This document shows, piece by piece, positions 51,366 to 61,900 of a DNA stretch of 64,000 nt. The translations under genes and the position numbers were made by a program. This DNA comes from Prolixibacteraceae bacterium (GTDB lineage: Bacteria > Bacteroidota > Bacteroidia > Bacteroidales > Prolixibacteraceae): assembly GCA_023229575.1 (NCBI GenBank), contig JALNYZ010000004.1, positions 1 through 64,000 on the forward strand, written 5' to 3'. Each line of letters starts with the position of its first letter. Positions within the stretch are counted from its first letter, which is position 1. Below the pieces are notes generated by a model. The model had not been told where the DNA came from. It searched no databases and saw only the letters and a list, made by a program, of their open reading frames with translations.

Positions 51366-52277
51366 TTATTCTTTCACCAGGGCTGCCTTACAATAAGCCA
51401 CACACTTTACCACCTCCTTCACGGCATCGGATTGAGCAGGAACTGTGTACTCCAGTTCAATATCGCAGGTGATCGGCCATTTGTTCTTCTGAATCAATTG
51501 CAGCATCTCCACAACATGAGTCCCTCCTTTCCCGAACGATTGATTCTTGTTTGGATTTGCTGCTTTGGGTCCGGTTTTGTCCTTGATATGGATGCTTACG
51601 ATACGCTCATGCAGCCTTTCAATCAGCCCACACGGGTTCAGTCCTGTTGCGCCAAAATAGTGGCCTGCATCGAAGTTCAGCCTCAACATGGATCCAAGGG
51701 ACAACACTTTGTCGAAACTGAAGTTGGGGTCACCCGGCTGACCGTGGTTGTGAAAAATAACGTATAGCTTGTGCTTTTCTGCAAAGGGCTCCATCCGTTT
51801 GGCCGCCTCTTCCGAAATTTCCATACTGATTCCCAATGCGCCTACTGTTTTACATGCATTGAAGGCATAATCGATCTCCTCGTCCGACCAGCTTTTATCG
51901 CCCAACTTCAAGATATTGATTTTAATGCCTTTGGCTTTGAACAGCTTTTTGATCGCTTTGAACTTATCCATTGATACCGAGGTGCGCCACTGTCGTATGG
52001 CTACCGGATCTTTAGAGGCAGGTATCCCGGCAAAACGCTCGGCAACATCCCCCATCAATTCGACAGAACTTAACCCCGATTGAACCACATAATTCAATAC
52101 CGCATCCAGTGACTGGTCCGGCATACTGCGGTAGCTGTAGGTGATGGTTCCTACCTGTACCCCGCCAAATCTGGATCCTTTGTTGTTGGCGGCAGTTGAG
52201 TCTGAGTGAACCAGAACAATGGCAAAAGCGATTAAACCCAACGTTTTGAGAATCGAAGGCAGATGAAAATTTTTCAT
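51366..52277 (-). CDS. Exported sugar phosphate isomerase/epimerase-like TIM-barrel protein
   Basis: 303 residues with a signal peptide (LKTLGLIAFAIVLVHSDSTA). The AP-endonuclease-2/xylose isomerase-like barrel has GVQVGTITYSYRSMP, SSVELMGDVAERFAG, LYVIFHNHGQPG, LNFDAGHYFGATGLNP and HIKDKTG, with metal-binding His/Asp/Glu visible; CDIELEY is near the end. Such secreted members are common in Bacteroidota sugar metabolism. The substrate is not known. It stands alone. Confidence 0.87.
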   Translation of the reverse strand: MKNFHLPSILKTLGLIAFAIVLVHSDSTAANNKGSRFGGVQVGTITYSYRSMPDQSLDAVLNYVVQSGLSSVELMGDVAERFAGIPASKDPVAIRQWRTSVSMDKFKAIKKLFKAKGIKINILKLGDKSWSDEEIDYAFNACKTVGALGISMEISEEAAKRMEPFAEKHKLYVIFHNHGQPGDPNFSFDKVLSLGSMLRLNFDAGHYFGATGLNPCGLIERLHERIVSIHIKDKTGPKAANPNKNQSFGKGGTHVVEMLQLIQKNKWPITCDIELEYTVPAQSDAVKEVVKCVAYCKAALVKE

Positions 52278-52530
52278 AAAGCTGATAATTAGGTATTTAA
52301 AAAATAGTAGTTAATTGCCAGCTTTCAAAACGGAGAGAACTGGCGAAGGAATTTATTGGTTTGCAAGTTAACAAAAGATCTTTACTCCCAAACGGATCAT
52401 ACACTCCTTTGCTCCTTGACTGGAAACAGTAGCCTTAAAATAATCCGGGCAAAGCCTACCATGACTCTTCATACTTGAATAATATTACAATTTAATTATT
52501 ATTTTTTAATAATTATATTATAATAATCAT

Positions 52531-52563
52531 ATTTTGATAATTTAAATTTAATAATTATATTTG
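52531..52563 (+). promoter_or_regulatory. Predicted promoter of the STAND-like ATPase gene
   Basis: TTTTG at 52531-52535 and TATATTTG at 52556-52563 are about 20 bases apart. The ATG at 52573 would then be close to the transcription start, so a leaderless mRNA or a start at ATG 52579 is likely. The 52278-52530 stretch upstream is very AT-rich with repeated TAATAATTAT words and has no gene. Confidence 0.45.
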
Positions 52564-52572
52564 ACAAACGTT

Positions 52573-53730
52573 ATGACCATGCGAGCCATTAAAAACCCTT
52601 TTACAACGGGAGGATATGTATCGGAGGCCTATTTTTGCGACAGGATCCAGGAAAGCAAAACGGTAATCCGGACTTTGACCAACGGCAATAATCTGGCCAT
52701 TATCTCCCCCCGGCGAATGGGAAAGACCGGATTGATTGAACATTGTTTCCATTCAAAAGAGGTTGCACCCAATTACCACACTTTTTTTATTGATATATAT
52801 GCCACCAGTAATTTAAAAGAATTGGTCTATAAGCTGGGAAAGGAGATTTTCGATACACTGAAACCCAAAGGAAAACATTTTGTAGAATCATTTTTCAGCG
52901 TTATCAGCTCACTCCGCCCGGCATTCAAGTTAGATCCTCATTCCGGCGCACCAACCTTTGATATTGGTATTGGAGAAATTCGCGAAGCCGAAATCACGCT
53001 GGACGAAATATTCAAATATCTTGAATCATCCAATAAACGTTGCATTGTAGCGATAGACGAATTTCAGCAAATCGGCAGATATCCCGAGAAAAATATTGAA
53101 GCGAACTTACGGACGCAAATCCAGAAATGTAAAAACTGCTCCTTCATCTTTGCCGGCAGCCAGAGACATTTGATGGAAAATATATTTTTTAGCTCCTCCC
53201 GTCCCTTTTATCAAAGCGTTAGTTTATTGCATCTGGAAGCAATCTCAGAGAATGAATATATTCCCTTTGCAAAAAAACATTTCGAAAAAGCAAAAAAAGA
53301 GATCAATGATGAGACCATCAAAAAAATATACCTGCTGTTTGAAGGTCATACATGGTACATGCAACACATTCTTAATGAGATTTTTGCACTGACATCACCC
53401 AATGGAAAATGCACTTTAAAGATGACCGAAGAGGCTATAAGAAGCAAAATATTTGCCTATAAACCGCTCTTTCAAAGCACCTTAATTTTATTATCCGAAC
53501 GACAGAAGGAGGTTTTGTACGTCATTGCCAAGGAGGGAAAAGCAACCCAAATCACTTCAGGATCGTTCAGCAAGAAACACGCATTGCTATCCCCCAGCTC
53601 AATCCAAACATCCGTCAAACAATTGCTAGACAAAGATATCATCACTGTTGAAAACAAGGGATACTCAGTGTACGACCGCTTTTTCGGATTGTGGCTTAAA
53701 GATGAATTCGGAACAGGCTGGAGTTTCTAA
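52573..53730 (+). CDS. AAA/STAND-like ATPase with C-terminal winged helix
   Basis: 385 residues. The N terminus FTTGGYVSEAYFCDRIQES resembles the archaeal-ATPase (PF01637) group. Walker A is ISPRRMGKTGL, Walker B CIVAIDEFQQI, and FIFAGSQRHLM a sensor-1-like motif. A winged helix follows near residues 310-385 (LLSPSSIQTSVKQLLDKDII, VYDRFFGLWL). The family is frequent and highly duplicated in Bacteroidota; function is largely unknown, with defence or regulatory roles suspected. Starts at ATG 52573 or 52579. Confidence 0.85.
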   Translation: MTMRAIKNPFTTGGYVSEAYFCDRIQESKTVIRTLTNGNNLAIISPRRMGKTGLIEHCFHSKEVAPNYHTFFIDIYATSNLKELVYKLGKEIFDTLKPKGKHFVESFFSVISSLRPAFKLDPHSGAPTFDIGIGEIREAEITLDEIFKYLESSNKRCIVAIDEFQQIGRYPEKNIEANLRTQIQKCKNCSFIFAGSQRHLMENIFFSSSRPFYQSVSLLHLEAISENEYIPFAKKHFEKAKKEINDETIKKIYLLFEGHTWYMQHILNEIFALTSPNGKCTLKMTEEAIRSKIFAYKPLFQSTLILLSERQKEVLYVIAKEGKATQITSGSFSKKHALLSPSSIQTSVKQLLDKDIITVENKGYSVYDRFFGLWLKDEFGTGWSF

Positions 53731-53834
53731 AAAATGATCGTGGTTTCAGTTCCAAATCTTCTGCCTGAAAAAATAATATTTTCGTTTAATTCATTTACCT
53801 TCGCATTCATTTCAATTGTGATCATTCACCGATT

Positions 53835-56189
53835 ATGTGGAAATTTCTTACCCGCTTACTACTGCGTAACAGACCTGCCATTCTGATACTTATCGTCCTC
53901 CTTACGGCTTTTATGGGATGGAAGGGTATGGGCGTTAAACTATCCTACGACAATGCCAGTATCCTCCCTGCCGATGATAGTTTTATCATTGACTACAATG
54001 CCTTCAAAAATCGATTTGGCGAAGATGGAAGCGTACTGGTGATTGGGGTTGAAAACCCTAACATGTTTCAATTGAATGACTTCAACAAATGGTACGACCT
54101 CACGGCAGACATGACCAAAGTTGATGGGGTAGAAGGTGTTATGTCTATTGCCAAAACGTCCAATATCAAAAAAAACGATTTGCTGCATCAGTTCGAGTTC
54201 CTTCCGCTGGTACCTTCCAGGCCGTCATCACAAACTACAGTCGATAGCTTAAAAAACAAGATCCTATCCCTGAAATTTTATGATGGACTGCTCTTTAATT
54301 CAAAAACAGACGTTTACATTTTGGCAATCACGCTGAAAAAATCGGTACTCAACGACAAAATACGAATGAAGATTACCGATAACATCGTAGCGCGCGCAGA
54401 GCTATATGCAACCCAAAGTGGCCTTAAACTACACTATTCGGGACTTCCCTACATTCGCACTGTAATGGCAAGAACCGTGCAACACGAGCTGTTCCTTTTC
54501 GTAATGCTCTCTATCCTTATAGCGGCTGTGATCCTTTATCTGTTTTTCAGGTCCGTAAAGGTGGTGATCAGCTCGCTGGTAGTTGTGGCCATCAGCATCA
54601 TCTTTACACTTGGAATAATCGGGTTGTTCGGATTTAAAATAAGTGTCCTTTTGGGGGTGATCCCCTCCCTCATTGTCGTTATTGCCATCGAAAACTGCAT
54701 CTATATCCTTAACAAATATCACTGGGAGTACCGAAATCATGGGAATAAAATATTGGCGCTTTCCAGGGTTGTACGCAGGATCGGTTTTGCCTCATTGATG
54801 GTGAATACCGCCACTGCTGCCGGTTTCGCTGCGTTCATCCTGGTATCCAACCAACTGTTGCGCGAATTTGGAATTGTTGCCTCCATAAGCATCATGATGG
54901 AGTATGCGCTTTGCATCACACTGCTGCCGATCATCTTCAGCTATATGGATCCTCCAAGCGAAAGGCATGTAAAACACCTGGACAACAACTTCTTTAATTC
55001 GATTCTTGAAAAAATCCTGCACATTATTCAATTCAGGCGACAATGGGTATTTATGATGGCCGGGCTGTTGCTCGTGGCCGGAATCATCGGGATGCTGAAC
55101 ATGCGTACTTCCGGCAAGGTCACAGATGATATCCACCAGGGCAATCCCCTTTACAAAGACCTGAAATTTTTTGAGACCCAATTGGGCGGAGTGATGCCCT
55201 TCGAGATTTCGGTTGACACAAAAAAGAAGAGAGGTGTTATGCTCTTTTCTACGATTCAGCGAATCGAACAGCTTCAGGAGGTCATATCCAGGAACAAGGA
55301 ATTTTCGAAACCATTATCGGTCGCTGAATTTATGAAATTTGCCAAACAGGCCTACTTCAATGGGAATCCTGAGATGTACTCGTTGCCCAATTCGATGGAA
55401 AAAACTTTCGTACTGTCTTATCTGCCCAAAAAGACAGAAGGGAAGCAACAAATACTCAACTCATTTATTGACAGCACACAACAGATTACAAGGATCAGTT
55501 TTCAGATGGCAGATATTGGCACGAAAGATATGAACAGACTGCTCGACAGTATTCGACCAAGGGTTGATTCTATTTTTGCCAAGGCCGACTACAACGTGAA
55601 GATTACCGGCAGCAGTGTGATTTATGCCAGAGGAACTGAATTCTTAATCAAGCATTTACTATTCAGTGTTTTAATAGCCATAGGATTCATCTCCCTACTT
55701 ATGGCGCTCATGTTTTCAAGCGTCAGGATGATTGCTGTCTCAATGATACCCAACATCATCCCACTGATCATCACTGCAGCTATTATGGGTTTTACGGGTG
55801 TCCCCATTAAACCTTCGACCATCATCGTTTTCAGCATTGCGCTTGGAATATCGGTCGACAACACCATTCAATACCTCTCCAGATACCGGCATGAGTTAAA
55901 AATGACCGGGAACAACATAGGCCTATCCACCTTGAATGCACTGCGCGAAGCGGGATTCAGCATGATTTATACCTCCATCGTTTTGGTTTTGGGATTCAGC
56001 GTCTTTATGGTCTCGAGTTTTGGAGGTACCCAGGCCCTGGGCTTGCTTGTTTCGACTACCCTTTTTATCGCTATGTTCTTCAACATAATCGTTTTACCAT
56101 CACTGCTGCTTGTCCTGGACAAATACCTGGTTACGAAAGCATTCCAGGAAGAACCGGTTATTGATATAGATGAGGAGCAGGAAGAATAA
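53835..56189 (+). CDS. RND/MMPL-family exporter
   Basis: 784 residues. Two repeats of one transmembrane helix, a large periplasmic domain and five helices are seen: FLTRLLLRNRPAILILIVLL then SVLLGVIPSLIVVIAIENCI, and again WVFMMAGLLLVAGIIGMLNM then FSIALGISVDNTIQYLSRYR. The IENCIYI and SVDNTIQY segments occupy the places of the proton-relay helix. This size fits the hydrophobe/lipid exporter branch without adaptor genes nearby. The substrate is not known. A near-consensus -7 box (TACCTTCG) lies about 40 bases upstream. Confidence 0.88.
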   Translation: MWKFLTRLLLRNRPAILILIVLLTAFMGWKGMGVKLSYDNASILPADDSFIIDYNAFKNRFGEDGSVLVIGVENPNMFQLNDFNKWYDLTADMTKVDGVEGVMSIAKTSNIKKNDLLHQFEFLPLVPSRPSSQTTVDSLKNKILSLKFYDGLLFNSKTDVYILAITLKKSVLNDKIRMKITDNIVARAELYATQSGLKLHYSGLPYIRTVMARTVQHELFLFVMLSILIAAVILYLFFRSVKVVISSLVVVAISIIFTLGIIGLFGFKISVLLGVIPSLIVVIAIENCIYILNKYHWEYRNHGNKILALSRVVRRIGFASLMVNTATAAGFAAFILVSNQLLREFGIVASISIMMEYALCITLLPIIFSYMDPPSERHVKHLDNNFFNSILEKILHIIQFRRQWVFMMAGLLLVAGIIGMLNMRTSGKVTDDIHQGNPLYKDLKFFETQLGGVMPFEISVDTKKKRGVMLFSTIQRIEQLQEVISRNKEFSKPLSVAEFMKFAKQAYFNGNPEMYSLPNSMEKTFVLSYLPKKTEGKQQILNSFIDSTQQITRISFQMADIGTKDMNRLLDSIRPRVDSIFAKADYNVKITGSSVIYARGTEFLIKHLLFSVLIAIGFISLLMALMFSSVRMIAVSMIPNIIPLIITAAIMGFTGVPIKPSTIIVFSIALGISVDNTIQYLSRYRHELKMTGNNIGLSTLNALREAGFSMIYTSIVLVLGFSVFMVSSFGGTQALGLLVSTTLFIAMFFNIIVLPSLLLVLDKYLVTKAFQEEPVIDIDEEQEE

Positions 56190-56200
56190 GGATGACTTTT

Positions 56201-56241
56201 AAGGATAAAGGATAAAGTAAAAAGGATAAAGTAGGGACTCC
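56201..56241 (+). repeat. Left arm of AAAGGATAAAG inverted repeats
   Basis: AAGGATAAAGGATAAAGT and further words, ending GGGACTCC. It lies 11 bases after the exporter stop codon. The mirror arm is at 56745-56786 with one small indel. Confidence 0.92.
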
Positions 56242-56346
56242 GAAGTTTAGTGCTAATTTTCAGCGCATTTAGGGTCTATTAATCAATCATTTTAGGGTAT
56301 AGAATTTGGTTTTCTAAGTTATTTTCCGTAACTTATTAGGAAAACT

Positions 56347-56730
56347 ATGGATGAAATAATTAATGATCCTGAATTTAAAAATGATCTGCAGTCTAGATTG
56401 TTCGGTTTTGCTGTACAAGCCATACTATTAGTTAGAGGACTCCCAAAAGGAAAGGAATATGATGTAATTAGTTGGCAATTTTTAAAATCGTCTTCATCAA
56501 GTGGTGCGAATTATGAAGAAGCACAAGGAGCCGTATCACGAGCGGATTTTTCAAATAAAGTGGCTATCGTGCTAAAGGAAATCAGGGAATCAAATTACTG
56601 GATCAAGCTAATTATTGCTGTAACTGCAAACCGCGACGAATGGAAAAAATTGAGGAACGAGGCCTTTGAATTGATGCGTATTATTGGAAGCATTCGTGCC
56701 AAAACCTCTTTACAAAGGAAATTCGACTAA
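56347..56730 (+). CDS. Four-helix-bundle protein (23S rRNA IVP-like), cassette-borne
   Basis: 127 residues, all helical: LFGFAVQAILLVRGLPKGKE, SWQFLKSSSSSGANYEEAQG, VSRADFSNKVAIVLKEIRES and NYWIKLIIAVT. It belongs to the same family as the gene at 35873 but is distant from it in sequence. Near-perfect 41/42-base inverted repeats enclose it together with about 105 bases of upstream sequence that contain TTATTTTCC and AGGAAAAC words. The complete unit is 56201-56786, placed between two core genes without breaking either. Confidence 0.9.
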   Translation: MDEIINDPEFKNDLQSRLFGFAVQAILLVRGLPKGKEYDVISWQFLKSSSSSGANYEEAQGAVSRADFSNKVAIVLKEIRESNYWIKLIIAVTANRDEWKKLRNEAFELMRIIGSIRAKTSLQRKFD

Positions 56731-56744
56731 TCCCTTCAATTTTG

Positions 56745-56786
56745 GGAGTCCCAAACTTTATCCTTTTTACTTTATCCTTTATCCTT
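56745..56786 (-). repeat. Right arm of AAAGGATAAAG inverted repeats
   Basis: Reverse complement of the arm at 56201-56241 with a one-base length difference and one substitution next to GGGACTCC. It ends 6 bases before the exbD stop. Confidence 0.92.
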
Positions 56787-56791
56787 TCTAT

Positions 56792-57193
56792 TCAGGACCC
56801 TCTTTTTTCCGTGGCCAGTATCATTTTGATCTGGAGCTTATTCCCTATGGCCAGCACATCAATTAGATCCTGGATTGTCAGGGAATTATCGGTTCTCAAA
56901 ACGATTGTAACGTCACTGATCTTTTGTTTAATGGCTTTGAGCGATCCCTCCAGTTTGTTGAATTGTATCTGTTCCTTGTCGATATAGTAATTTTTCTCCT
57001 TTGTAATGGAGAGGGTGATCTGTTTCTTGTCGAGGGTCTGGTTGGAAGCAGATTTAGGCAAAAGCAACTTAATCACATTAGGATTGGCAAAAGTAGCTAC
57101 CAGCAGGAAAAAGAGCAGCAGGAAAAACATGATGTCATTCAGCGACCCTGTTGCCACCTCCGGTTTAAACTCCAGCCTTTTTCTCAGCTTCAT
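56792..57193 (-). CDS. exbD: ExbD/TolR-family biopolymer transport protein
   Basis: 133 residues: short cytoplasmic N terminus (MKLRKRLEFKPEVATGSLND), one transmembrane helix (IMFFLLLFFLLVATF) and a periplasmic domain (KQITLSITKEKNYYIDKEQI, TVVLRTDNSLTIQDLIDVL). It follows the exbB-like gene by one base, and both together use the proton gradient to energise outer-membrane transport. The usual acidic residue of the helix is represented by D20 in LNDIMFF. Confidence 0.9.
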   Translation of the reverse strand: MKLRKRLEFKPEVATGSLNDIMFFLLLFFLLVATFANPNVIKLLLPKSASNQTLDKKQITLSITKEKNYYIDKEQIQFNKLEGSLKAIKQKISDVTIVLRTDNSLTIQDLIDVLAIGNKLQIKMILATEKRGS

Positions 57194-57194
57194 T

Positions 57195-57848
57195 TCAGTT
57201 TTGCTCGATGATATTTATAAACTCGAAAGCGTCCTCCTCAACCCTGTTCATGTATTTGTCTACCATAATGTTTAGCATATGGTATCCTGAATATGCAATA
57301 ACACCGACAATGAGGCCCAGTCCGCTGGAGATCATTTTCTGGTAAAGACCTCCTGAGATAATTCCAATACTGATATTGTCTGAGAGAGATATATCATAAA
57401 AAATTTTGATAACCCCGGCAATCGTACCAATAAATCCAAGCATGGGAGCTATACCGGCGAACAAACCCAGATAATGGAGGTCCTTGCTCATTTTATTCAT
57501 CTCAATCTGAGCGGCGGTCTCAATCGAGCTCTCCACCTCTTTGATAGGCTTTCCTATGTTTTGTGTGGCATGGTAAAATATGCGACTATAGGAACTGTTA
57601 CCTGCCTGCAATGTGGCGACGGCCTGACCAAGGTCCCCTTTTTTAAGGTGGGTATGAAAAGCAATTACGACATTGGGTTCAGGTTTTGTAAAGCGTTTGA
57701 TCTCAATGTATTTCACGATAATCAGATAACATGAAATCAAAGAGATGACGCCGATTGGGAAAAGTATCCAACCTCCTTTCAGCAGAAGATCAATTCCATC
57801 AATATTTGCCGCAGCAGGTACACTCTGGATGGCTAATTGTAAAATCAT
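57195..57848 (-). CDS. exbB: MotA/TolQ/ExbB proton channel family protein
   Basis: 217 residues, three transmembrane helices: WILFPIGVISLISCYLIIVK, IAPMLGFIGTIAGVIKIFYD and GLGLIVGVIAYSGYHMLN. The APMLGFIGTIAG segment with its conserved threonine/proline is the family signature. It forms the pentameric channel with ExbD encoded downstream. No TonB gene is nearby. Confidence 0.92.
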   Translation of the reverse strand: MILQLAIQSVPAAANIDGIDLLLKGGWILFPIGVISLISCYLIIVKYIEIKRFTKPEPNVVIAFHTHLKKGDLGQAVATLQAGNSSYSRIFYHATQNIGKPIKEVESSIETAAQIEMNKMSKDLHYLGLFAGIAPMLGFIGTIAGVIKIFYDISLSDNISIGIISGGLYQKMISSGLGLIVGVIAYSGYHMLNIMVDKYMNRVEEDAFEFINIIEQN

Positions 57849-57880
57849 ATTCTATTATTAGACTGTTATCATTGATAAAA

Positions 57881-57915
57881 AAGTGCCTAAAGTGACTAAA
57901 ATGCCTAAAGTACTT
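57881..57915. repeat. AAGTGCCTAAAGT repeat, solo copy 2
   Basis: Three AAGTGCCTAAAGT-like words in tandem. Same family as 27309-27351, opposite orientation, 30 kb away. Located upstream of exbB. The rest of 57849-58007 has no gene. Confidence 0.8.
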
Positions 57916-58007
57916 GCGAACTCATCAGAATTATTTCAAATTTCCGATTAACAGGCCTGTTCCAGTCCCCTAGTCATTTCATCAGATTTCAAAACCTTCA
58001 AGGGAAA

Positions 58008-58718
58008 TTATGCCCACTTCCTGAATTGCCTGAAATTAGACCGCATTTTTTTGATCTGCTGGAGATAAGTTGTGACAAACAACCTTCTGACTTTAGGAAA
58101 TTCTATCTTCTTGAAATCATAACCCTCCTCTTTCAGGGCTGCGATCGCTCTGGGAAGAGCCCACATCAGGTGTTCCTCCGCCTTGTAAGAATCGTGAAAG
58201 GTAATGATGCTTCCGGGACGAACGAATTTCAATACATTCTCCAAAACCTCTTCGCGGGTGATATTCTGGTTGTAATCACAGGAGATCACATCCCACATTA
58301 CGATCTTGTATTTTTGAGAAAGGAAAAGGTATTGCCCCCTGGTTAACCATCCGTGCGGTGGCCGGAAAAGATTGGAACCAATCAGCCGGTTTGCCTGCTC
58401 AATGTCTTTAAAATACTCCAGGTTACTGCTCTTTAATCCCTGAAGATGGTGGTAGGTATGGTTCCCTACGGCATGCCCCTCCTCCAGGATTTGTTCATAA
58501 ATTTCAGGATAACGGAAAACATTTTCACCCACGGCAAAAAACGTAGCCTTGACCTCGTGCTCATTCAGAAGATCCAGCACCCATGGGGTTACGGTAGGTA
58601 CCGGACCATCATCGAAGGTCAGGTAAACTGTCTTTTCTTCACCCGGCATGCGCCAGACAGCGGCTGGAAACCACTTGGTAAAAAAACCCGGAAGATGTAC
58701 CTGTAACTTAAACTTCAT
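58008..58718 (-). CDS. Polysaccharide deacetylase (NodB domain)
   Basis: 236 residues. NodB motifs: YLTFDDGPVPTVTPWVLDLL with the catalytic aspartates, HAVGNHTYHH with the two zinc histidines, LFRPPHGWLT, WDVISCDYN, and IITFHDSYKA with the catalytic histidine. The enzyme removes acetyl groups from peptidoglycan or another polysaccharide. No signal peptide is evident. The intergenic stretch 58719-58901 includes a decayed ACGCAAAGTACGCAAA repeat and nothing else clear. Confidence 0.92.
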   Translation of the reverse strand: MKFKLQVHLPGFFTKWFPAAVWRMPGEEKTVYLTFDDGPVPTVTPWVLDLLNEHEVKATFFAVGENVFRYPEIYEQILEEGHAVGNHTYHHLQGLKSSNLEYFKDIEQANRLIGSNLFRPPHGWLTRGQYLFLSQKYKIVMWDVISCDYNQNITREEVLENVLKFVRPGSIITFHDSYKAEEHLMWALPRAIAALKEEGYDFKKIEFPKVRRLFVTTYLQQIKKMRSNFRQFRKWA

Positions 58719-58901
58719 TTCTTCTTATGTCACATTATATTTCACGCAAAGTACGCAAAATTCTTTTTCAAAAATTCTCGCGTTAAACGAAATCAGGCAA
58801 TTCATCAGCAGACTAATCCCGTTTCCCAACGAATTGTAATTCGCATACAAAGCTTCAAAAGTAACGATAATCTTCGAATTGCGTAAATTCTTTCTAAATT
58901 A

Positions 58902-61900
58902 TCATTTTGGGATTATATTTCCCTTCTCCGGTTGGATCACTGAGAACAACTTACTAAGCTTGCCATTGATCTCCTTCGACAGCTCCTTTTCGCCAAACTG
59001 TTCAGTAATTACCCCGAGTTCCTGTAACAGGTAAAAAGCACGTTGCAGCTCATCAGTCACCGAATCCCGGAACTTTGGATCCAGGGAAATATAGTATAGA
59101 ATTTCACGCTCGTTGTTTTCCACCATCTGACGAACTACATCGTTTCCCTTTTTCACAGCAGCAGGCAGCATATTGATCTCCATAGAGGTACGATCTTTAC
59201 CCATTCGGAGCATGTCAAAATGAGCAGCTTTGTAATATGCCTCTGCCATCAAAAGATTGAAGTAATTGTATGGCACCTTTTCATTGGGCATCAACTCATT
59301 GCAACGGTCCAAAACAGCCACGGCCGAATCTGTCTTGCCTTCCATCACCAACTGATCGGCCAATCTGACAAAATTGTTCCGGATGTTCATCGACATCCGC
59401 ATGTTGTTCTCGTCGAGATAAACCTTCGGATCGTTCATATTGCCCCACTTGAATTTGTTGATGATGTTGTTGTACATGATGTTGGAATTCACCCTTCCAA
59501 TCTGTCCCTCCTTTGCCTTTACCTTTGTCTTGATGGGAACCAAACGATAGGCAAAACCCTCGGCCTGGAAGTATTCCTGTAGGTTCATGTACTTGTCACG
59601 CCCAACTGTTACGGCAAAGTAAATCGGACGTTTCCATTTGTTGTTGTTGATGATATCGAGGATGATCATTTCATCTTTGGAGAGATAGTTGCCGGCAAGG
59701 TTAATATCCAGTTTATCAACGATTAGGGAGTCGTCTTTGGCCTCAACAGTTCCGGATTCCAAAACAGCTTTCTTGTCGACCGGATAGTATAGTTGTTTGG
59801 ATGGCAGAAATGAAGCATTGTCGGCCTGCTGCAATTTCGTAGCCGGATCGTCGGAACGGATAAATTCGAGCGCCTCGTTCAGGTTGACCGGACGCTTAAG
59901 CTGGTCAAGTACATAAACGATATCGCGCGTACCCTGAACGACCTGATCATCGGTAAATTTTATCGGCAGCGGATCGGAATCGTAATATTTTTTTCTCATC
60001 TGCTCAATGTACCAATCGGTCTGCAGGTAGCTCAGGTTACAAACCCTGACATCGGGACGGATCCCTTCCACCTCCTGGGCATACCACAATGGGAAAGTAT
60101 CGTTGTCGCCATTGGTAAAAATAATGGCGTTCGGGGCACAAGTCTGGAGGTAGTTACCACCAAAATCCCTGGCAGTAAACCGTCCCGAACGGTCGTGATC
60201 ATCCCAGTTTTCAGAGGCCATCAATACCGGTACCGCGAAAAGGGAAACTACTGTTGCCGCAATGGCGCTGATAGTGCCGGCCGAAAAACGCTTAAACAAA
60301 TCGTAGATGGCCAGAACCCCAAGTCCAATCCAAATTGCAAAAGCATAAAAGGAGCCGGCATAGGCATAATCCCGTTCACGTGGCTGTAGCGGGTCCTGAT
60401 TGAGATAAACCACGATGGCCAGACCGGTCATGATGAACAGAAGCATCACTACCGTGAAGTCCTGCTTTCCTTTCTTACCTGCCTGATATTGAAAAAACAT
60501 GCCCAGCAAACCGAGGATGAAAGGCAGCATGTAATAGGCATTCTTTCCCCTGTTTTCGCCAATGGTAGGCGGCAGGTGGTTTTGATCGCCCAAACGAATG
60601 GAATCAAAGAAATTAAATCCTGTAATCCAGTTTCCATTGAGAATGCCTCCTGCCCCCTGCACATCGTTCTGCCGTCCGGAGAAGTTCCACATAAAATAAC
60701 GCAGGTACATGAACCCTACCTGGTAAGCGAAGAAGAACTGAAGGTTCTCGCCAAAAGTAGGTTTCATCAGCGTTTCCGGATCTCCCTGTCGGTTGGTGGC
60801 CTGAACAGGAGTCCCCTTAATTCCGGCCCAGTTTTTATACTCCTGTACATGTTCGGGATTCGAACTATACATCCTTGGGAAGAGGGTACAAAACCGGGAA
60901 TCATAATTTGGACTCTGCTTGTATTCGGCAATTGCATACTTACCATTTTTCTTTATGTAGGTTGGGCTACCCTGAATGTAAGGATCTTTGCTGTCGAGCG
61001 GTGCGTTGTAATATTGCCCGTATCCCAATGGCCGGCTTCCATATTGATCACGATTGAGATAGGATAATAAAGAGAAAACATTGTCCGGGTTGTTTTGGTC
61101 CATCGGCGGATTGGCCGAAGAACGGATTACGGTCATGGCATAGGATGAATACCCGATGACAATGACTGAAAGTCCCAACAGAATAGTATTGGCGACAACC
61201 TTTTTGTTCCTGTAGGTGTAAATGATTCCATAGCTAACTCCGCCGGTCAGGGCTATGGCATAAATAATAACGCCACTGTTGTAAGGCAAACCGATGCCGT
61301 TTACAAACAAAAGCTCAAACCAGGAGGCAGCAACAACCAAACCGGGAATAACCATCCAGATCATGACAGCCAGGATGACAAGTGAAAGTCCGGAGGCAGC
61401 CAGAATGCCATTTCTGGTAGGTTCATATTTTCGGAAATAGTAGACGAAAACAATGGCTGGAATAGCCAGCAAATTCAAAAGGTGAACGCCGATTGAGAGA
61501 CCAATCAGATAACAGATAAGGATAATCCAACGGTTTGCAAAGGTATCATCTGCTTCATTTTCCCATTTCAGAATGGCCCAGAATACAAGTGCAGTAAAAA
61601 GTGACGAGGTTCCATATACTTCCCCTTCGACTGCAGAGAACCAGAAAGTATCTGAAAAGGTATAGGCCAGTGCACCTACTGCTCCTGCCCCCAAAATGGC
61701 AATCATTTCAGACATTGTCTCTTGTATGCCTGTAACCAGGATCTTTTTGGCCAGGTGAGTGATGCTCCAGAAAAGGAATAAGATTGTAAAGGCGCTGGCC
61801 AGGGCCGACATCACATTCACCATGACCGGAATCTGAGAGGTAGAGGAGGCAAACATGGTGAAGATGCGCCCAAGGATCATGAACAATGGTGCGCCTGGGG

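Noticed and set aside
52278..52560. TAATAATTAT words upstream of the STAND-like ATPase considered as an origin or iteron array
   Set aside because: The words are irregular AT-rich sequence without fixed spacing or DnaA boxes.
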